Of a stretch of 64,000 bases of DNA, positions 42,425 to 52,078 are shown piece after piece (within the stretch, counting starts at the first letter, position 1; each line of letters starts with the position of its first letter). The DNA comes from Clostridia bacterium (GTDB lineage: Bacteria > Bacillota > Clostridia > Oscillospirales > Acutalibacteraceae), in the NCBI GenBank assembly GCA_017513195.1, contig JAFXGM010000031.1:1-64000 (forward strand). Reading direction: 5' to 3'. A model generated the notes under the pieces. That model made no database searches. It was given only the letters and a program-made list of their open reading frames with translations, and had not been told where the DNA came from. Made by a program: the position numbers and the translations under genes.

Positions 42425-42461
42425 AATTTGTAAAACGATTAACGTTTTGAGAACTGTGGTG
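42425..42461 (-). repeat. Duplicated 3' end of rpsI (non-functional copy)
   Basis: AATTTG(T/C)...AACGATTAACGTTTTGAGAA..GTGGTG matches the true rpsI tail at 42579-42616 apart from one substitution and one indel. It is a 37-38 bp direct repeat bracketing a hairpin cassette. Confidence 0.88.
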
Positions 42462-42545
42462 ATTCCCCACGGTGTGGGGAAATGTCGCAAAGCGACAAAG
42501 GGGACGGGCGCAGTCAGCGCCACGACGTGCCGCACGGAGTGCAAA
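42462..42545. repeat. Four-hairpin REP-like cassette
   Basis: Consecutive hairpins: TTCCCCAC/GTGGGGAA (42463-42481), TGTCGC/GCGACA (42483-42497), GGCGC/GCGCC (42507-42521) and CGTGC/GCACG (42526-42536). The GC content is well above the surroundings. No ORF. Confidence 0.82.
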
Positions 42546-42578
42546 AAAAGACTCCGCGAAAAACCGCAGAGTCTTGGG
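42546..42578 (-). terminator. Terminator of rplM-rpsI
   Basis: On the minus strand AAGACTCTGCGG and CGCGGAGTCTT pair around TTTTT, followed by TTTTTTT. Confidence 0.92.
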
Positions 42579-42593
42579 AATTTGCAAAAACGA

Positions 42594-42992
42594 TTAACGT
42601 TTTGAGAACTGTGGTGCACGACGTGCGCCTTTGAGACCGTATTTCTTTCTTTCCTTCATACGTGGGTCACGTGTGAGGAAGCCGGCCTTCTTAAGCTCTG
42701 GACGAAGTTCAGCGTCTGCCTGTAAAAGTGCACGAGCAATACCGTGGCGGATAGCACCAGCCTGACCGGTAACACCGCCACCTGCAACACGGCATACGAT
42801 GTCAAACTTGTCAGCATTTTCGGTAAGAACGAGTGGCTGACGAACGATAACCTTTAAGGTTTCAAGACCAAAGTAATCATCAATATCTCTTTCGTTGATA
42901 GTGATTTTACCTGTACCATGGTATACTCTAACACGGGCAACAGAACTCTTTCTTCTGCCGGTGCCGTAAAAATATGGCTTTCCTTCAAACAT
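42594..42992 (-). CDS. rpsI: 30S ribosomal protein S9
   Basis: The 132-residue protein has the S9 signature [18 protein letters not shown] and the basic C-terminus [11 protein letters not shown] that reaches the P-site t[20 protein letters not shown] opens the protein. It follows rplM by 17 bp, the conserved L13-S9 order. Its last codons are copied in the direct repeat at 42425-42461. The gene itself is intact. Confidence 0.98.
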   Translation of the reverse strand: MFEGKPYFYGTGRRKSSVARVRVYHGTGKITINERDIDDYFGLETLKVIVRQPLVLTENADKFDIVCRVAGGGVTGQAGAIRHGIARALLQADAELRPELKKAGFLTRDPRMKERKKYGLKGARRAPQFSKR

Positions 42993-43009
42993 CTTTTCTG
43001 TCTCCCTTC

Positions 43010-43441
43010 TTAGAATTCATACTTTTCAGGTTTTTGTGCTACCTGAACGTAGTTTTCGCCTGCATAGATATGAAGACGAGTAAGCGCCTTGCGACCGATT
43101 GTAGTATCGGGAACCATGCCCTTAACTGCAAGCTCCATAGCAAGCTCTGGGCGAGTCTTCATAAGGGTTGAATACTTAACCTCTTTAAGACCACCGATAA
43201 AGCCTGTATGACGGCGATAATACTTGTTTTCTAACTTTTTGCCTGTTAAAACTGCCTTGTCAGCATTAATAACGATAACGTGGTCACCACAGTCAACGTG
43301 TGGAGTAAAGCTTGGTTTTACTTTACCACGAAGCAAATCAGCAACCTTAGCAGCGGTGCGGCCAAGTGGACGATTTGCAGCGTCAACGATGTACCATTTA
43401 CGCTGAACATCGGCAGGTTTTGCCATAAATGTTTTTGACAT
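43010..43441 (-). CDS. rplM: 50S ribosomal protein L13
   Basis: L13 is an early assembly protein of the large subunit. [54 protein letters not shown] is the conserved core; [25 protein letters not shown] is the family signature. Length from the selected ATG 43441 is 143; GGAGGTT lies upstream. A start five codons earlier would overlap that site. The 5' leader is only about 40 nt, too short for the known L13 leader RNA of some Bacillota. Confidence 0.98.
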   Translation of the reverse strand: MSKTFMAKPADVQRKWYIVDAANRPLGRTAAKVADLLRGKVKPSFTPHVDCGDHVIVINADKAVLTGKKLENKYYRRHTGFIGGLKEVKYSTLMKTRPELAMELAVKGMVPDTTIGRKALTRLHIYAGENYVQVAQKPEKYEF

Positions 43442-43484
43442 AACCAAAACCTCCAAAATTTGTTTTCTTTTTTAGTGCCCGAAT

Positions 43485-43513
43485 ATAATACCACAGCCAA
43501 AATGCTTTGTCAA
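43485..43513 (-). promoter_or_regulatory. Promoter of rplM-rpsI
   Basis: On the minus strand: TTGACA (43513-43508), a 17-bp spacer and TATTAT (43490-43485). Confidence 0.85.
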
Positions 43514-43634
43514 CAATAAATTTCGAAAAATTTAATTTAAAAAACAAAATCTCTCGTTTGCTCGTTTTTTCTCTGTTTTTCTCTAAAATGCTCACTTGCG
43601 ATTTTTAAAAATATTGTTAAATTTACAAAATAAA

Positions 43635-43663
43635 TTGAACTTGGGCGCAATATATGTTATTAT
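43635..43663 (+). promoter_or_regulatory. Promoter of the YmdB-type phosphoesterase gene
   Basis: TTGAAC (43635-43640), a 17-bp spacer and TATTAT (43658-43663). The 120 bp between this and the divergent rplM promoter is AT-rich with no other signal seen. Confidence 0.72.
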
Positions 43664-43702
43664 TGTAACGTAGAGTAAACTGGGGTAAAAGGCGGTGAAC
43701 GA

Positions 43703-44482
43703 ATGAGAGTCTTGGCTGTAGGTGATATATGCGCGCCCGACGGTTGCGATTATGCGCTTAAGATGATACCTATTACAAAGCGCGAGGAAAACATTGATTT
43801 TGTAATTGTAAACGGCGAAAACTCGGCTTTGGGCAATGGCATTACCCCCGAGAGCGCTAACACAATTTTTGCTGCCGGAGCCGACGTTATAACAGGCGGC
43901 AATCATACGCTTCGTCGCAACGAGTTTTTTGATATGCTCGATACAAATCCGTTCGTTTTACGCCCACACAATATAAAAGACGCTCCCGCAGGTAGCGGTT
44001 ATTGCCTTTTTGATATGGGGAAATATCAGGCGGCTGTTATAAATCTTTCGGGGCAAATATATTTTGAAAGAGCCAATGCTGATAATCCATTTAAATATAT
44101 AGATGAATTGCTTGAAAGGGCAAAAAGCGACGGTGCAAAATTTATATTCGTGGATTTTCATGCCGAGGCAACAAGCGAAAAACGCGCTATGGGCTTTTAC
44201 CTTGACGGTAAGGTTTCGGCAGTTTTTGGAACACATACCCACGCACAAACGGCTGACGCACAGGTTTTACCAAAGGGCACGGGTTACATTACAGACCTTG
44301 GTATGACGGGTGTTATAGATTCGATACTTGGTGTAAAAAAAGAAATTATAATAAATCGTTTAAAAAACAATGATATGTCGCGTTTTGAGCAGGCGACTGG
44401 TAAGTGTATGCTAAACGGATGCATTTTTGACGTTGATGAAAGTACTGGGCTTACAAAATCGGCAAAGCTTATTTATAAATAA
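43703..44482 (+). CDS. YmdB-family metallophosphoesterase (TIGR00282)
   Basis: The 259-residue phosphodiesterase has the metal-binding blocks GDICAPDG, VNGENSALGNGIT, TGGNHTLRRNEF, DFHAEATSEKRAMG and GTHTHAQTADAQ, and the family end LGMTGVIDSILG. Bacillus YmdB hydrolyses cyclic nucleotides (cAMP and cGMP) and affects biofilm and motility decisions. In many Bacillota it sits beside rny, which is not the case here. The ATG follows AAAAGGCGGTG. The next gene (peptide-binding lipoprotein) starts 35 bp later on the same strand. Confidence 0.92.
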   Translation: MRVLAVGDICAPDGCDYALKMIPITKREENIDFVIVNGENSALGNGITPESANTIFAAGADVITGGNHTLRRNEFFDMLDTNPFVLRPHNIKDAPAGSGYCLFDMGKYQAAVINLSGQIYFERANADNPFKYIDELLERAKSDGAKFIFVDFHAEATSEKRAMGFYLDGKVSAVFGTHTHAQTADAQVLPKGTGYITDLGMTGVIDSILGVKKEIIINRLKNNDMSRFEQATGKCMLNGCIFDVDESTGLTKSAKLIYK

Positions 44483-44517
44483 TTTTCAATTTTCAATTTA
44501 AAAGGTGGTGACGGTGC

Positions 44518-46095
44518 TTGAAAAAGATAATAGCTGTTATAATCTGTTTTTGTTTGATGCTTTCAGTTTGCGGTTGCGGGCAAAGTACACAAAAAAGCAA
44601 TGCTTCCGAAGAACAATTATCAAAGCCAATCCAAAAGCAAGAAAGCAAAACAGTAAGTCTGCTTTGCTCTTACACAGACAGCTTTAATCCATATACAGCA
44701 AAAACCACCGCCAACCGAGAAATATCCTTGCTTTTGTACGACGGTCTTGTTAAGGTAGATAATAATTTTGAAGCGGTAAATGTATTGGCGTCCTCGGTGG
44801 ATATCGTCGATAAAGCTTGCACGGTAAAGTTAAAAAATGCCACCTTTACCGACGGCAGTACCGTTACGGCAGACGATGTAATATATTCATATAAAATAGC
44901 GAAAGAATCTCCGCGTTATTCTTATAATTTTTATGAGATTATATCGGCAAACGCTATAGATTCAAAAACGGTTGTGTTTAACCTATCGCAAAACGACCCG
45001 TACTTTATGAATTTGCTTACTTTTCCCATAATAAAATCCGGCACGTCTGGACTTACAGATGATGACGGAAAAGAAATTTTTCCAACAGGATGCGGTAGAT
45101 ATGTTTTGTCAGAAGACGGCACAAATTTTAAGCAAAACGCAAAATATCACGGCAAAAAAGGAAATATTGAAAAAATAAATTTAATAAATTCTCCCGATGA
45201 AGCATCAACCGCCCATTACGTTGAGGTAGGAGCTACGGCTGTTTATTATACCGAAGGCGACAAGATTGTACGTATGAGCGGTAAAAAAACCGACGTTAAT
45301 TTAAATCGCTTCATATATATAGGTGTAAACTCAACCTACGGTTCGCTTGCAACAAAGGAAATGCGATATGCAATTTCATCAGCCATTGACCGCGAGGCAA
45401 TATGCCGAACCTCTTATTACAATAATGCGGTATGCGCTACGGGCTATTTTAATCCCTCTTTTAAGCCCACAAAATCTTTGCAAACTATTGAAAGTAAACC
45501 AAATTCAAAAATAACGGTTGAAAATTTATCGAAAATAGGGTATAATAATATGAATTCTAATGGCTATTATGCAAATACATCGGGCAATAACCCGGTATTT
45601 ACGTTGCTTGTGAATTCAGAAAACAGCGCGCGTGTTGCGGCGGCAAATATGATTGCCGAGCAATGCAAAACCGCGGGCATAGAAATAAAGGTCGTTGGGT
45701 GCACGTACGAGCAGTACATTGAGCGACTTACAAGCGGTAATTTTCATTTGTATTTAGGTGAAATTCAAGTAAGCGATAATATGGATTTTGCTCCACTTGT
45801 AACTTCGAACGGCAGTATTAGTTATGGAATCCGTAAAAACAATGCCGATGCCTCAAACGGTGTCGAGGGAAATGAAGGTCAAGAGACGGAGGTTAATTAC
45901 TGTGATGCAATTATGAATTCGTATCACAGCGGCACTTGTTCAATTGCCGATGTTGCTACAACGCTGCTTACCGAATTGCCGCAGATACCCGTTTGTTATC
46001 TTAACGGTGTTTTGTTTTACGACTCTGAGATAAGGGGCGGCGTAAGCGCAAGCCATAATGACATTTATTTTAGTTTTGAGGATTATGAATTTTAG
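44518..46095 (+). CDS. Peptide ABC transporter substrate-binding lipoprotein (SBP_bac_5)
   Basis: The 525-residue lipoprotein has a signal peptide ending in SVCGC (Cys18 or Cys20). The type II binding fold of the oligopeptide/nickel family is shown by SFNPYTAKTTANREISLLLYDGLVKVDNNFEAV, ATFTDGSTVTADDVIYSYKIAKES and ATKEMRYAISSAIDREAI. No permease or ATPase genes are nearby, so it is an orphan. The start is TTG 44518 with AAAGGTGG upstream. The lysine-rich part before MNLNR and the ending QIPVCYLNGVLFYD are normal. Its peptide ligand is unknown. Confidence 0.9.
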   Translation: MKKIIAVIICFCLMLSVCGCGQSTQKSNASEEQLSKPIQKQESKTVSLLCSYTDSFNPYTAKTTANREISLLLYDGLVKVDNNFEAVNVLASSVDIVDKACTVKLKNATFTDGSTVTADDVIYSYKIAKESPRYSYNFYEIISANAIDSKTVVFNLSQNDPYFMNLLTFPIIKSGTSGLTDDDGKEIFPTGCGRYVLSEDGTNFKQNAKYHGKKGNIEKINLINSPDEASTAHYVEVGATAVYYTEGDKIVRMSGKKTDVNLNRFIYIGVNSTYGSLATKEMRYAISSAIDREAICRTSYYNNAVCATGYFNPSFKPTKSLQTIESKPNSKITVENLSKIGYNNMNSNGYYANTSGNNPVFTLLVNSENSARVAAANMIAEQCKTAGIEIKVVGCTYEQYIERLTSGNFHLYLGEIQVSDNMDFAPLVTSNGSISYGIRKNNADASNGVEGNEGQETEVNYCDAIMNSYHSGTCSIADVATTLLTELPQIPVCYLNGVLFYDSEIRGGVSASHNDIYFSFEDYEF

Positions 46096-46107
46096 GAGGA
46101 TTTAATT

Positions 46108-46461
46108 ATGATATCTTACGAAACCAGAATAGGCTCAATCGGTTTTACCGAAAACTTTTTAAGCAATCTTATCGGTCACGCAGTAACCTCTTGCTTTGGT
46201 GTTGTAGGTATGATGCCCTCATCACGTCGTCAGCGTATATCAGGCCTTATTTCAAGAAAGGAGCCATCTCTTGACAGAGGTATTAAGGTAACGGGTTCTG
46301 CTGATGAAATCAACGTAGAAATTCATATAATGGTAACCTTTGGTATGAGCATTCCTGCAATCGCAGCAAGCATTACCGAAAAGGTTAGATATGTTGTAAA
46401 AAAAGCTACCGGCATTGCCGTAAATAGGGTAAATGTAAAGGTAGATGGAATAAAAGAATAA
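46108..46461 (+). CDS. Asp23/Gls24 envelope-stress protein (YloU-like)
   Basis: The 117-residue protein matches the Asp23 family: GSIGFTENFLSNLIGHAVTSCFGVVGM, VTGSADEINVEIHIMVTFGMSIPAIAASITEKVRYVVKKATGIAVNRVNVKVDGI. In Bacillus yloU precedes yloV, and the same order is kept here, followed by recG. Asp23-type proteins line the inner membrane face and respond to cell-wall stress in Staphylococcus. The ATG follows TAGGAGGAT. The gene is 12 bp after the peptide-binding lipoprotein, so some read-through is likely. Confidence 0.95.
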   Translation: MISYETRIGSIGFTENFLSNLIGHAVTSCFGVVGMMPSSRRQRISGLISRKEPSLDRGIKVTGSADEINVEIHIMVTFGMSIPAIAASITEKVRYVVKKATGIAVNRVNVKVDGIKE

Positions 46462-46497
46462 TACTGTTCTTGCCCATTTGAGAAGGAGTGTTTATTT

Positions 46498-48183
46498 TTG
46501 TTTAACGGTAATACTTTACGTGACGCGATTATATCCGCTGCGAATAATCTTGCAAACAACAGAAAACCTGTTGACGATCTTAACGTGTTCCCTGTACCCG
46601 ATGGCGATACAGGCACCAATATGTCTATGACCTTATCAAATGCCGTTCGCGAACTTGAAAAGGTAGAGGGTGAAACTGCAGGCAGAGTTGCCAAGATAAA
46701 TGCATCGGCACTTTTGCGTGGCGCTCGTGGTAACTCCGGCGTTATTACTTCGCTTTTGTTCCGCGGCTTTTCTAAAGGTATAGGCGACGAAGAAATGGTA
46801 ACGCCTAAAAATTTAGCCGCTGCATTTAAAATAGGTGTTGAATCTGCATACAAGGCTGTTATGAAGCCAACAGAGGGTACAATTCTTACCGTTGCACGTA
46901 TAGCAAGTGAAAAAGCAACCGCTGCATACAGAGATGGCAAGGACACACTCGAGGTGTTTGAGGCCGCTCTTGCAGGTGCAAAAGAGGCTCTTGCCGAAAC
47001 ACCTGAGCTTTTGCCAATGCTTAAAAAAGCGGGCGTTGTTGACGCCGGCGGTCAAGGCTTTGTAATTATACTTGAGGGTATGCTGTCGGTGTTCCGTGAC
47101 GGCGTTATTATCGTTTCCAATAGCGGTAGTACCGAAATTGTAGAAGATGAAGAAAACGATGCAGCACGAAATGCTGCCGGCGAATTCGAAACCGAAATTA
47201 CCTTTACCTATTGTACCGAATTTATTGTAAAAAGAGACAGCGAATGCACAAAAGAGCCAAGCGAGCTTCGTGCATATTTGGAAACAATAGGTGACTGCGT
47301 TGTTGTGGTTGACGATGACGAAATTATCAAGGTTCACGTTCATACCGACCATCCGGGTAACGCTTTTGAAGAGGGTCTTACTTTTGGTGCGCTTACCAGT
47401 ATGAAGGTAGAGAATATGCGTGACCAGCACGAGCGTGCTAAACACGATGCTGCCAACGCTAAAAAAGAAAAGAAACCTGCCAAGACTAAAGAAAACGAAA
47501 AAATCGTATCTGTAGAGATTACAAAACCCGTTGGCTTTGTGTCGGTTTGTGCGGGTAACGGTCTTGAAGCGTTGTTTAAAGACCTAGGCGTTGACGTTGT
47601 TGTATCGGGCGGTCAGACAATGAACCCAAGTACCGACGATATTTTACGTGCAATTGAAAGCACTCCTGCTGAGACGGTTTACGTTTTACCAAACAATAAG
47701 AATATTATTATGGCGGCAGAGCAGACCATTCGTATCAGCACCCGTAAGGTCGTAGTTCTTCACACAAGAACCGTTCCGCAGGGTATTACTGCGATGCTTA
47801 ACTTTGATGAAAGTGCAGATGCTGAGGCAAATGCTATTGCAATGCAAAAAGCAGCCGAGGCAATTACCACCGGTCAGGTAACATTTGCTGCGCGTGATTC
47901 TGACTTTGATGGTCATAAGATTAAAAAGGGCGAGATTATGGCAATGACCGGCGGCAAAATCTCGTACGTTGATACCGATATCAAGAAAGCGACATCCAAG
48001 CTTGTTAAGTCTATGCTTAAAAAAGATAGTCAGTTTGTAACTGTTATTTATGGTGAAGATGTTTCTGTTACCGACGCAAAATCACTTGAGCGTGAGCTTA
48101 ATACAAAGTTTGGCGACAAGGTAGAGATTACCTTTATTGACGGTGGTCAACCGGTTTACTATTATATTATTTCTGTAGAGTGA
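46498..48183 (+). CDS. DAK2-domain kinase (YloV/FakA-like)
   Basis: The N-terminal DhaL domain (about 1-200) has VPDGDTGTNMSMTL, RGARGNSGVI and VDAGGQGFVIIL, which bind ATP and magnesium in dihydroxyacetone kinases. A linker (KKEKKPAKTKENEK) and the C-terminal domain (SGGQTMNPSTDDILRAI, LPNNKNIIMAAEQ) match YloV/FakA. FakA phosphorylates fatty acids held by FakB. No fakB gene is in the window. The start is TTG 46498 after AAGGAGTG. The 561 residues are full length. RecG follows, as in B. subtilis. Confidence 0.93.
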   Translation: MFNGNTLRDAIISAANNLANNRKPVDDLNVFPVPDGDTGTNMSMTLSNAVRELEKVEGETAGRVAKINASALLRGARGNSGVITSLLFRGFSKGIGDEEMVTPKNLAAAFKIGVESAYKAVMKPTEGTILTVARIASEKATAAYRDGKDTLEVFEAALAGAKEALAETPELLPMLKKAGVVDAGGQGFVIILEGMLSVFRDGVIIVSNSGSTEIVEDEENDAARNAAGEFETEITFTYCTEFIVKRDSECTKEPSELRAYLETIGDCVVVVDDDEIIKVHVHTDHPGNAFEEGLTFGALTSMKVENMRDQHERAKHDAANAKKEKKPAKTKENEKIVSVEITKPVGFVSVCAGNGLEALFKDLGVDVVVSGGQTMNPSTDDILRAIESTPAETVYVLPNNKNIIMAAEQTIRISTRKVVVLHTRTVPQGITAMLNFDESADAEANAIAMQKAAEAITTGQVTFAARDSDFDGHKIKKGEIMAMTGGKISYVDTDIKKATSKLVKSMLKKDSQFVTVIYGEDVSVTDAKSLERELNTKFGDKVEITFIDGGQPVYYYIISVE

Positions 48184-48191
48184 TAAAATTA

Positions 48192-50216
48192 ATGTCTAAC
48201 TTTCAAACTGACATAAGATTTTTAAAGGGCGTTGGCGAAAAACGCGCCCAGCATTTGTACTCACTGGGCATCGATACAATCGGTGCCCTTTTGCGTTATT
48301 TTCCGCGAGGGTATGAAGATTTCAGCAATATCAAGCAGATTTTTGATTGTTCTGCTGACGAGAAGGTATGCGTAAAAGCGCGTATTATTACCCCTATTGT
48401 AGAACATAAAATCCGCAGTAATATGACGCTTTATAAGTTTAAAATAAGCGATGGCACAGCGCATGCGCAGGTGACGATTTTTAACAACAAATATCTTGCC
48501 GCGCGTCTTCACGAAGGTAGCGAATATCTTTTTGCGGGCAAAATTGGGCAGAGCAGATTTTCTTTTGAAATGCCTTCGCCTGAAATACGTGAGGTAGGCG
48601 CAGGGGGTATTGTACCCGTTTATCCTGCCACTAAAAATATGACCTCGTCAGCTATTGGAAAGCTTGTAAAAACAGCGCTTGAATCTTGTGAAATTGAGAA
48701 CGTTTTGCCCGAAGGCGTTCGTGCGGCATATAAGCTATGCGATTTGCGAGACGCTATACATAACATTCATTTCCCAAAAAGTGAGCAGGCACTTGAACGC
48801 GCAAAAAAACATCTTGTTTTCGAAGAGCTTTTTGTGCTTCGCACAGGACTTATGCTGCTTAAAAACAAGCGTAAAATTAATTCACAGTTTGTTTTTAAAA
48901 ATGATTATACGGCACAGTATATAAATTCACTGCCCTTTGATATGACCGATGCACAAAAGCGCGTAATTGCAGAATGTGTTCGCGATATGGCGTCGGGTAA
49001 AATTATGAACCGATTGGTTCAGGGTGACGTTGGTTGCGGTAAAACCGCCGTTGCGGCGGCACTTATGTATCATACGGCAAAGCAAGGTTTTCAGTCAGCC
49101 ATTATGGCGCCTACCGAAATTTTGGCCGAACAACACTATAAAAATCTATGTGAAAGCCTTAAAAACACCGGTATAGAGTGCGTGTTGCTTACAGGCTCGC
49201 TTAAAACAAAAGAAAAGCAAAAAGCAAAGGAATTACTTGCAAGCGGCAAGGCGCAAATTGCGGTTGGTACCCACGCGCTTATAAGCGGTGACGTCGAATT
49301 TTCTAATCTGGCGCTTGTTATTACCGACGAACAACACCGTTTTGGTGTTGTGCAGCGAGGCGATTTATCGGCAAAGGGTACGCACCCACACACACTTGTT
49401 ATGTCGGCAACCCCAATCCCGCGAACTTTAGGTCTTATAATATACGGTGACCTTGACATAAGCATAATCGATGAATACCCGAGAGGCCGCGGGCAGATAG
49501 AAAACTACTGTGTTGAGTCCGCCTTACGCACGCGAGTTTTCGGTTATATTAAAAAACATTTAGATGAGGGCAGGCAAGGTTATATAGTTTGTCCGATGGT
49601 CGAAGAAAACGAAGAAATAAACATTAAAAGCGCCGAACAGTATTTTGCAGAAATACAAGACGGCGAGTTTAAAAACTATCGCGTGGGGCTATTGCACGGC
49701 AAAATGAAACCCAAGGACAAAGACGCTGTTATGCACAGCTTTAAAGATGGCGAGATACAGTTGCTTGTTTGCACCACCGTTATCGAGGTTGGTATTGACG
49801 TGCCCAACGCGGCGATTATGGTAATAGAAAATGCCGAGCGATTTGGCCTTTCGCAGCTTCATCAGTTGCGTGGCAGAATAGGTCGCGGACAGTACAAATC
49901 AACCTGTATATTCATTTCGGATTACAAGTCGGGCGCTACAGCAGACAGACTAAACGTTATTAAAAATAATACCGACGGCTTTAAAATTGCTGATGAGGAT
50001 TTACGTCTTCGAGGTCCCGGTGACTTTTTGGGCTCGCGTCAACACGGACTTCCAAGCCTAAAAATTGCCGATATCTATGCCGATAATGATATTTTGCGTT
50101 TAGCCGGTATGGCAGCGGCAAATCTGCTTGAGCAAGACCCCAAACTCACCAAAGAAGAGAATCTAAACCTACGTAAAGAAATTATTTTAATGTATAAAAA
50201 ACTCCACGAGAATTAG
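48192..50216 (+). CDS. recG: ATP-dependent DNA helicase RecG
   Basis: RecG remodels stalled replication forks and Holliday junctions. The N-terminal wedge/OB fold (about 50-170) is followed by helicase domains: QGDVGCGKTAVAAAL (Walker A), TDEQHRFGVVQR (DExH) and SATPIPRTLGLIIYGDLDISIIDEYPRGR. QLHQLRGRIGRG is motif VI. I choose ATG 48192 (674 residues): GAGTGA is just upstream, whereas GTG 48180 at the yloV stop has no site of its own. The gene is coupled to yloV by overlap of that region. Confidence 0.97.
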   Translation: MSNFQTDIRFLKGVGEKRAQHLYSLGIDTIGALLRYFPRGYEDFSNIKQIFDCSADEKVCVKARIITPIVEHKIRSNMTLYKFKISDGTAHAQVTIFNNKYLAARLHEGSEYLFAGKIGQSRFSFEMPSPEIREVGAGGIVPVYPATKNMTSSAIGKLVKTALESCEIENVLPEGVRAAYKLCDLRDAIHNIHFPKSEQALERAKKHLVFEELFVLRTGLMLLKNKRKINSQFVFKNDYTAQYINSLPFDMTDAQKRVIAECVRDMASGKIMNRLVQGDVGCGKTAVAAALMYHTAKQGFQSAIMAPTEILAEQHYKNLCESLKNTGIECVLLTGSLKTKEKQKAKELLASGKAQIAVGTHALISGDVEFSNLALVITDEQHRFGVVQRGDLSAKGTHPHTLVMSATPIPRTLGLIIYGDLDISIIDEYPRGRGQIENYCVESALRTRVFGYIKKHLDEGRQGYIVCPMVEENEEINIKSAEQYFAEIQDGEFKNYRVGLLHGKMKPKDKDAVMHSFKDGEIQLLVCTTVIEVGIDVPNAAIMVIENAERFGLSQLHQLRGRIGRGQYKSTCIFISDYKSGATADRLNVIKNNTDGFKIADEDLRLRGPGDFLGSRQHGLPSLKIADIYADNDILRLAGMAAANLLEQDPKLTKEENLNLRKEIILMYKKLHEN

Positions 50217-50229
50217 AAGGGCGAAATAA

Positions 50230-51945
50230 ATGTTAAAAAGATTTTTAAGCTACTACAAACCCCACAAAAAAATCTTCATACTTGATATGTTGGCGGCACT
50301 TACAATGTCGGTTATAGGTATTTTTTACCCAATTATAACACGTAGGCTACTAAATGATTTTATGCCTAACAAAAAATATACCGAAATTATTGTTTGTGGT
50401 AGCTTGCTTTTGATTGTTTACTTAATGCGAATGGGACTTTCGTATTTTGTGCAATACCAAGGTCATATGATGGGCGTTAAAATGCAGGAAAAAATGCGTA
50501 GCGACCTATTCTCTCATATAGAAAAACTGCCGGTTTCTTTTTTTGATAATAACGAAACAGGTAAGATTATGACACGTATGACAAGCGACCTTTTCGATAT
50601 TGTAGAGCTTGCACACCATGGCCCTGAAAACGTTCTTATTACAAGCTCATCAATAATTATATCCTTTGCATATTTAATGTCCATAAATATACCGCTTTCG
50701 CTAATACTTCTTGCTTGTGTGCCAATACTTGTGTTTATATCGTCTGTTCTTCGCAAAAAAATGCGTGACGCCTTTAAAAAGCGTCGTGAATCAAATGCGA
50801 TTATAAATGCTTCGCTTGAAAGCAGTATTACAGGTATTCGCGTCACAAAGGCATTCACAAATCACGATAAAGAGATTGAAAAATTTGACGTAGGTAATGT
50901 AGAGTTTGTAGAAAACAGCCGCAAGGCTTATAAGGCTATGGGTCAGTTCCACTCAAGCACAACCTTTGTTACCGACGTGTTTAACGTTATTTTGCTTATC
51001 GGCGGCGGATTTTTACTTCTTACCGATGCGAACCGTTTTGGTGATTACTCGGCATTTTTGGCGGCTATTAACCTTTTTATAAATCCTGTAAACACACTTA
51101 TTCGTTTTATGGAATCCTTCCAAAACGGTGTTACCGGCTTTGAGCGTTTTATTGAAATTCTTGATACTCCTGTCGAGGAGGACAAGCCCGATGCTATAGA
51201 AATGCCTAACGTAGAGGGTGTTATCGAATTTAAAAACGTTACCTACGGTTATGGCGACGGCGACAACGTGCTTAAAAACGTATCGCTAAAAATTGAAAAA
51301 GGACAAACCTTTGCGCTGGTTGGTCCTTCGGGCGGCGGCAAGACTACAATTTGTCATCTCATTCCGCATTTTTACGACGTGCGTGAAGGTGAAATATTGA
51401 TTGATGGCGTGAATATTAACGATATTACACGTGTGTCTTTGCGCAAAAACATTGGTATAGTGCAACAAGATGTATATCTTTTTAACTCAAGTATTAAAGA
51501 TAACATACTCTACGGTCGACTTGATGCCACCGAAGAAGAGGTAATTGAGGCGGCAAAACGCGCCAATATTCACGACTATGTTATGACCTTGCCCGACGGT
51601 TATGATACCGTTATAGGCGAGCGCGGTGTAAAACTTTCGGGCGGACAAAAGCAACGCCTTAGCATTGCACGAGTATTTCTTAAAAACCCTGCAATCCTTA
51701 TTCTTGACGAAGCAACCAGCGCGCTTGACAACGCAACCGAAATTATGATTCAGCAAGCGCTTGATGAATTGTGTAAAGGTAGAACAACACTTGTGGTAGC
51801 ACACAGACTTTCTACTATAAAGAACGCAAACGAAATAGCCGTTGTATCGGGCGGCGAAATTTGCGAACAGGGCACACATACCGAGCTTGTAGAACAAGGC
51901 GGCATTTATGCAATGCTACATAAACAACAATTTAGAGAAGAATAA
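50230..51945 (+). CDS. ABC-type exporter with fused membrane and ATPase domains
   Basis: The 571-residue half-transporter has six membrane helices (about 1-310) and an ATPase domain: Walker A VGPSGGGKTT, Q-loop, signature LSGGQKQRLSIAR, Walker B AILILDEATSALD and H-loop VAHRLS. It belongs to the MsbA/multidrug-type family (YfiB/YfiC-like) and probably forms a homodimer because no partner lies beside it. Substrate unknown. The ATG follows AGAAGGGCG, 13 bp after recG. A terminator follows. Confidence 0.95.
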   Translation: MLKRFLSYYKPHKKIFILDMLAALTMSVIGIFYPIITRRLLNDFMPNKKYTEIIVCGSLLLIVYLMRMGLSYFVQYQGHMMGVKMQEKMRSDLFSHIEKLPVSFFDNNETGKIMTRMTSDLFDIVELAHHGPENVLITSSSIIISFAYLMSINIPLSLILLACVPILVFISSVLRKKMRDAFKKRRESNAIINASLESSITGIRVTKAFTNHDKEIEKFDVGNVEFVENSRKAYKAMGQFHSSTTFVTDVFNVILLIGGGFLLLTDANRFGDYSAFLAAINLFINPVNTLIRFMESFQNGVTGFERFIEILDTPVEEDKPDAIEMPNVEGVIEFKNVTYGYGDGDNVLKNVSLKIEKGQTFALVGPSGGGKTTICHLIPHFYDVREGEILIDGVNINDITRVSLRKNIGIVQQDVYLFNSSIKDNILYGRLDATEEEVIEAAKRANIHDYVMTLPDGYDTVIGERGVKLSGGQKQRLSIARVFLKNPAILILDEATSALDNATEIMIQQALDELCKGRTTLVVAHRLSTIKNANEIAVVSGGEICEQGTHTELVEQGGIYAMLHKQQFREE

Positions 51946-51950
51946 CTTTC

Positions 51951-51985
51951 CAACCCCGTATTTACGGGGTTGATTTTTTATTTGT
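51951..51985 (+). terminator. Terminator after the ABC exporter
   Basis: CAACCCCGTA/TACGGGGTTG (51951-51960 and 51963-51972), then ATTTTTTATTTG. Confidence 0.95.
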
Positions 51986-52078
51986 TTTTTGAGATAATAA
52001 GTTTTGCTAAATAAAATTGATTTTTATATTAAATATTTTTTGTAATGTTTATGCTAAAATAAAAATGAGGTAATTGAT

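Noticed and set aside
46323-46946. 207-codon minus-strand ORF opposite Asp23 and YloV genes
   Set aside because: It is a shadow of two well-supported genes and has no family resemblance or start signals.
46813-47445. 210-codon minus-strand ORF opposite yloV
   Set aside because: It is antisense to conserved YloV motifs; its Cys/Asn/Phe-rich composition is typical of shadow frames.
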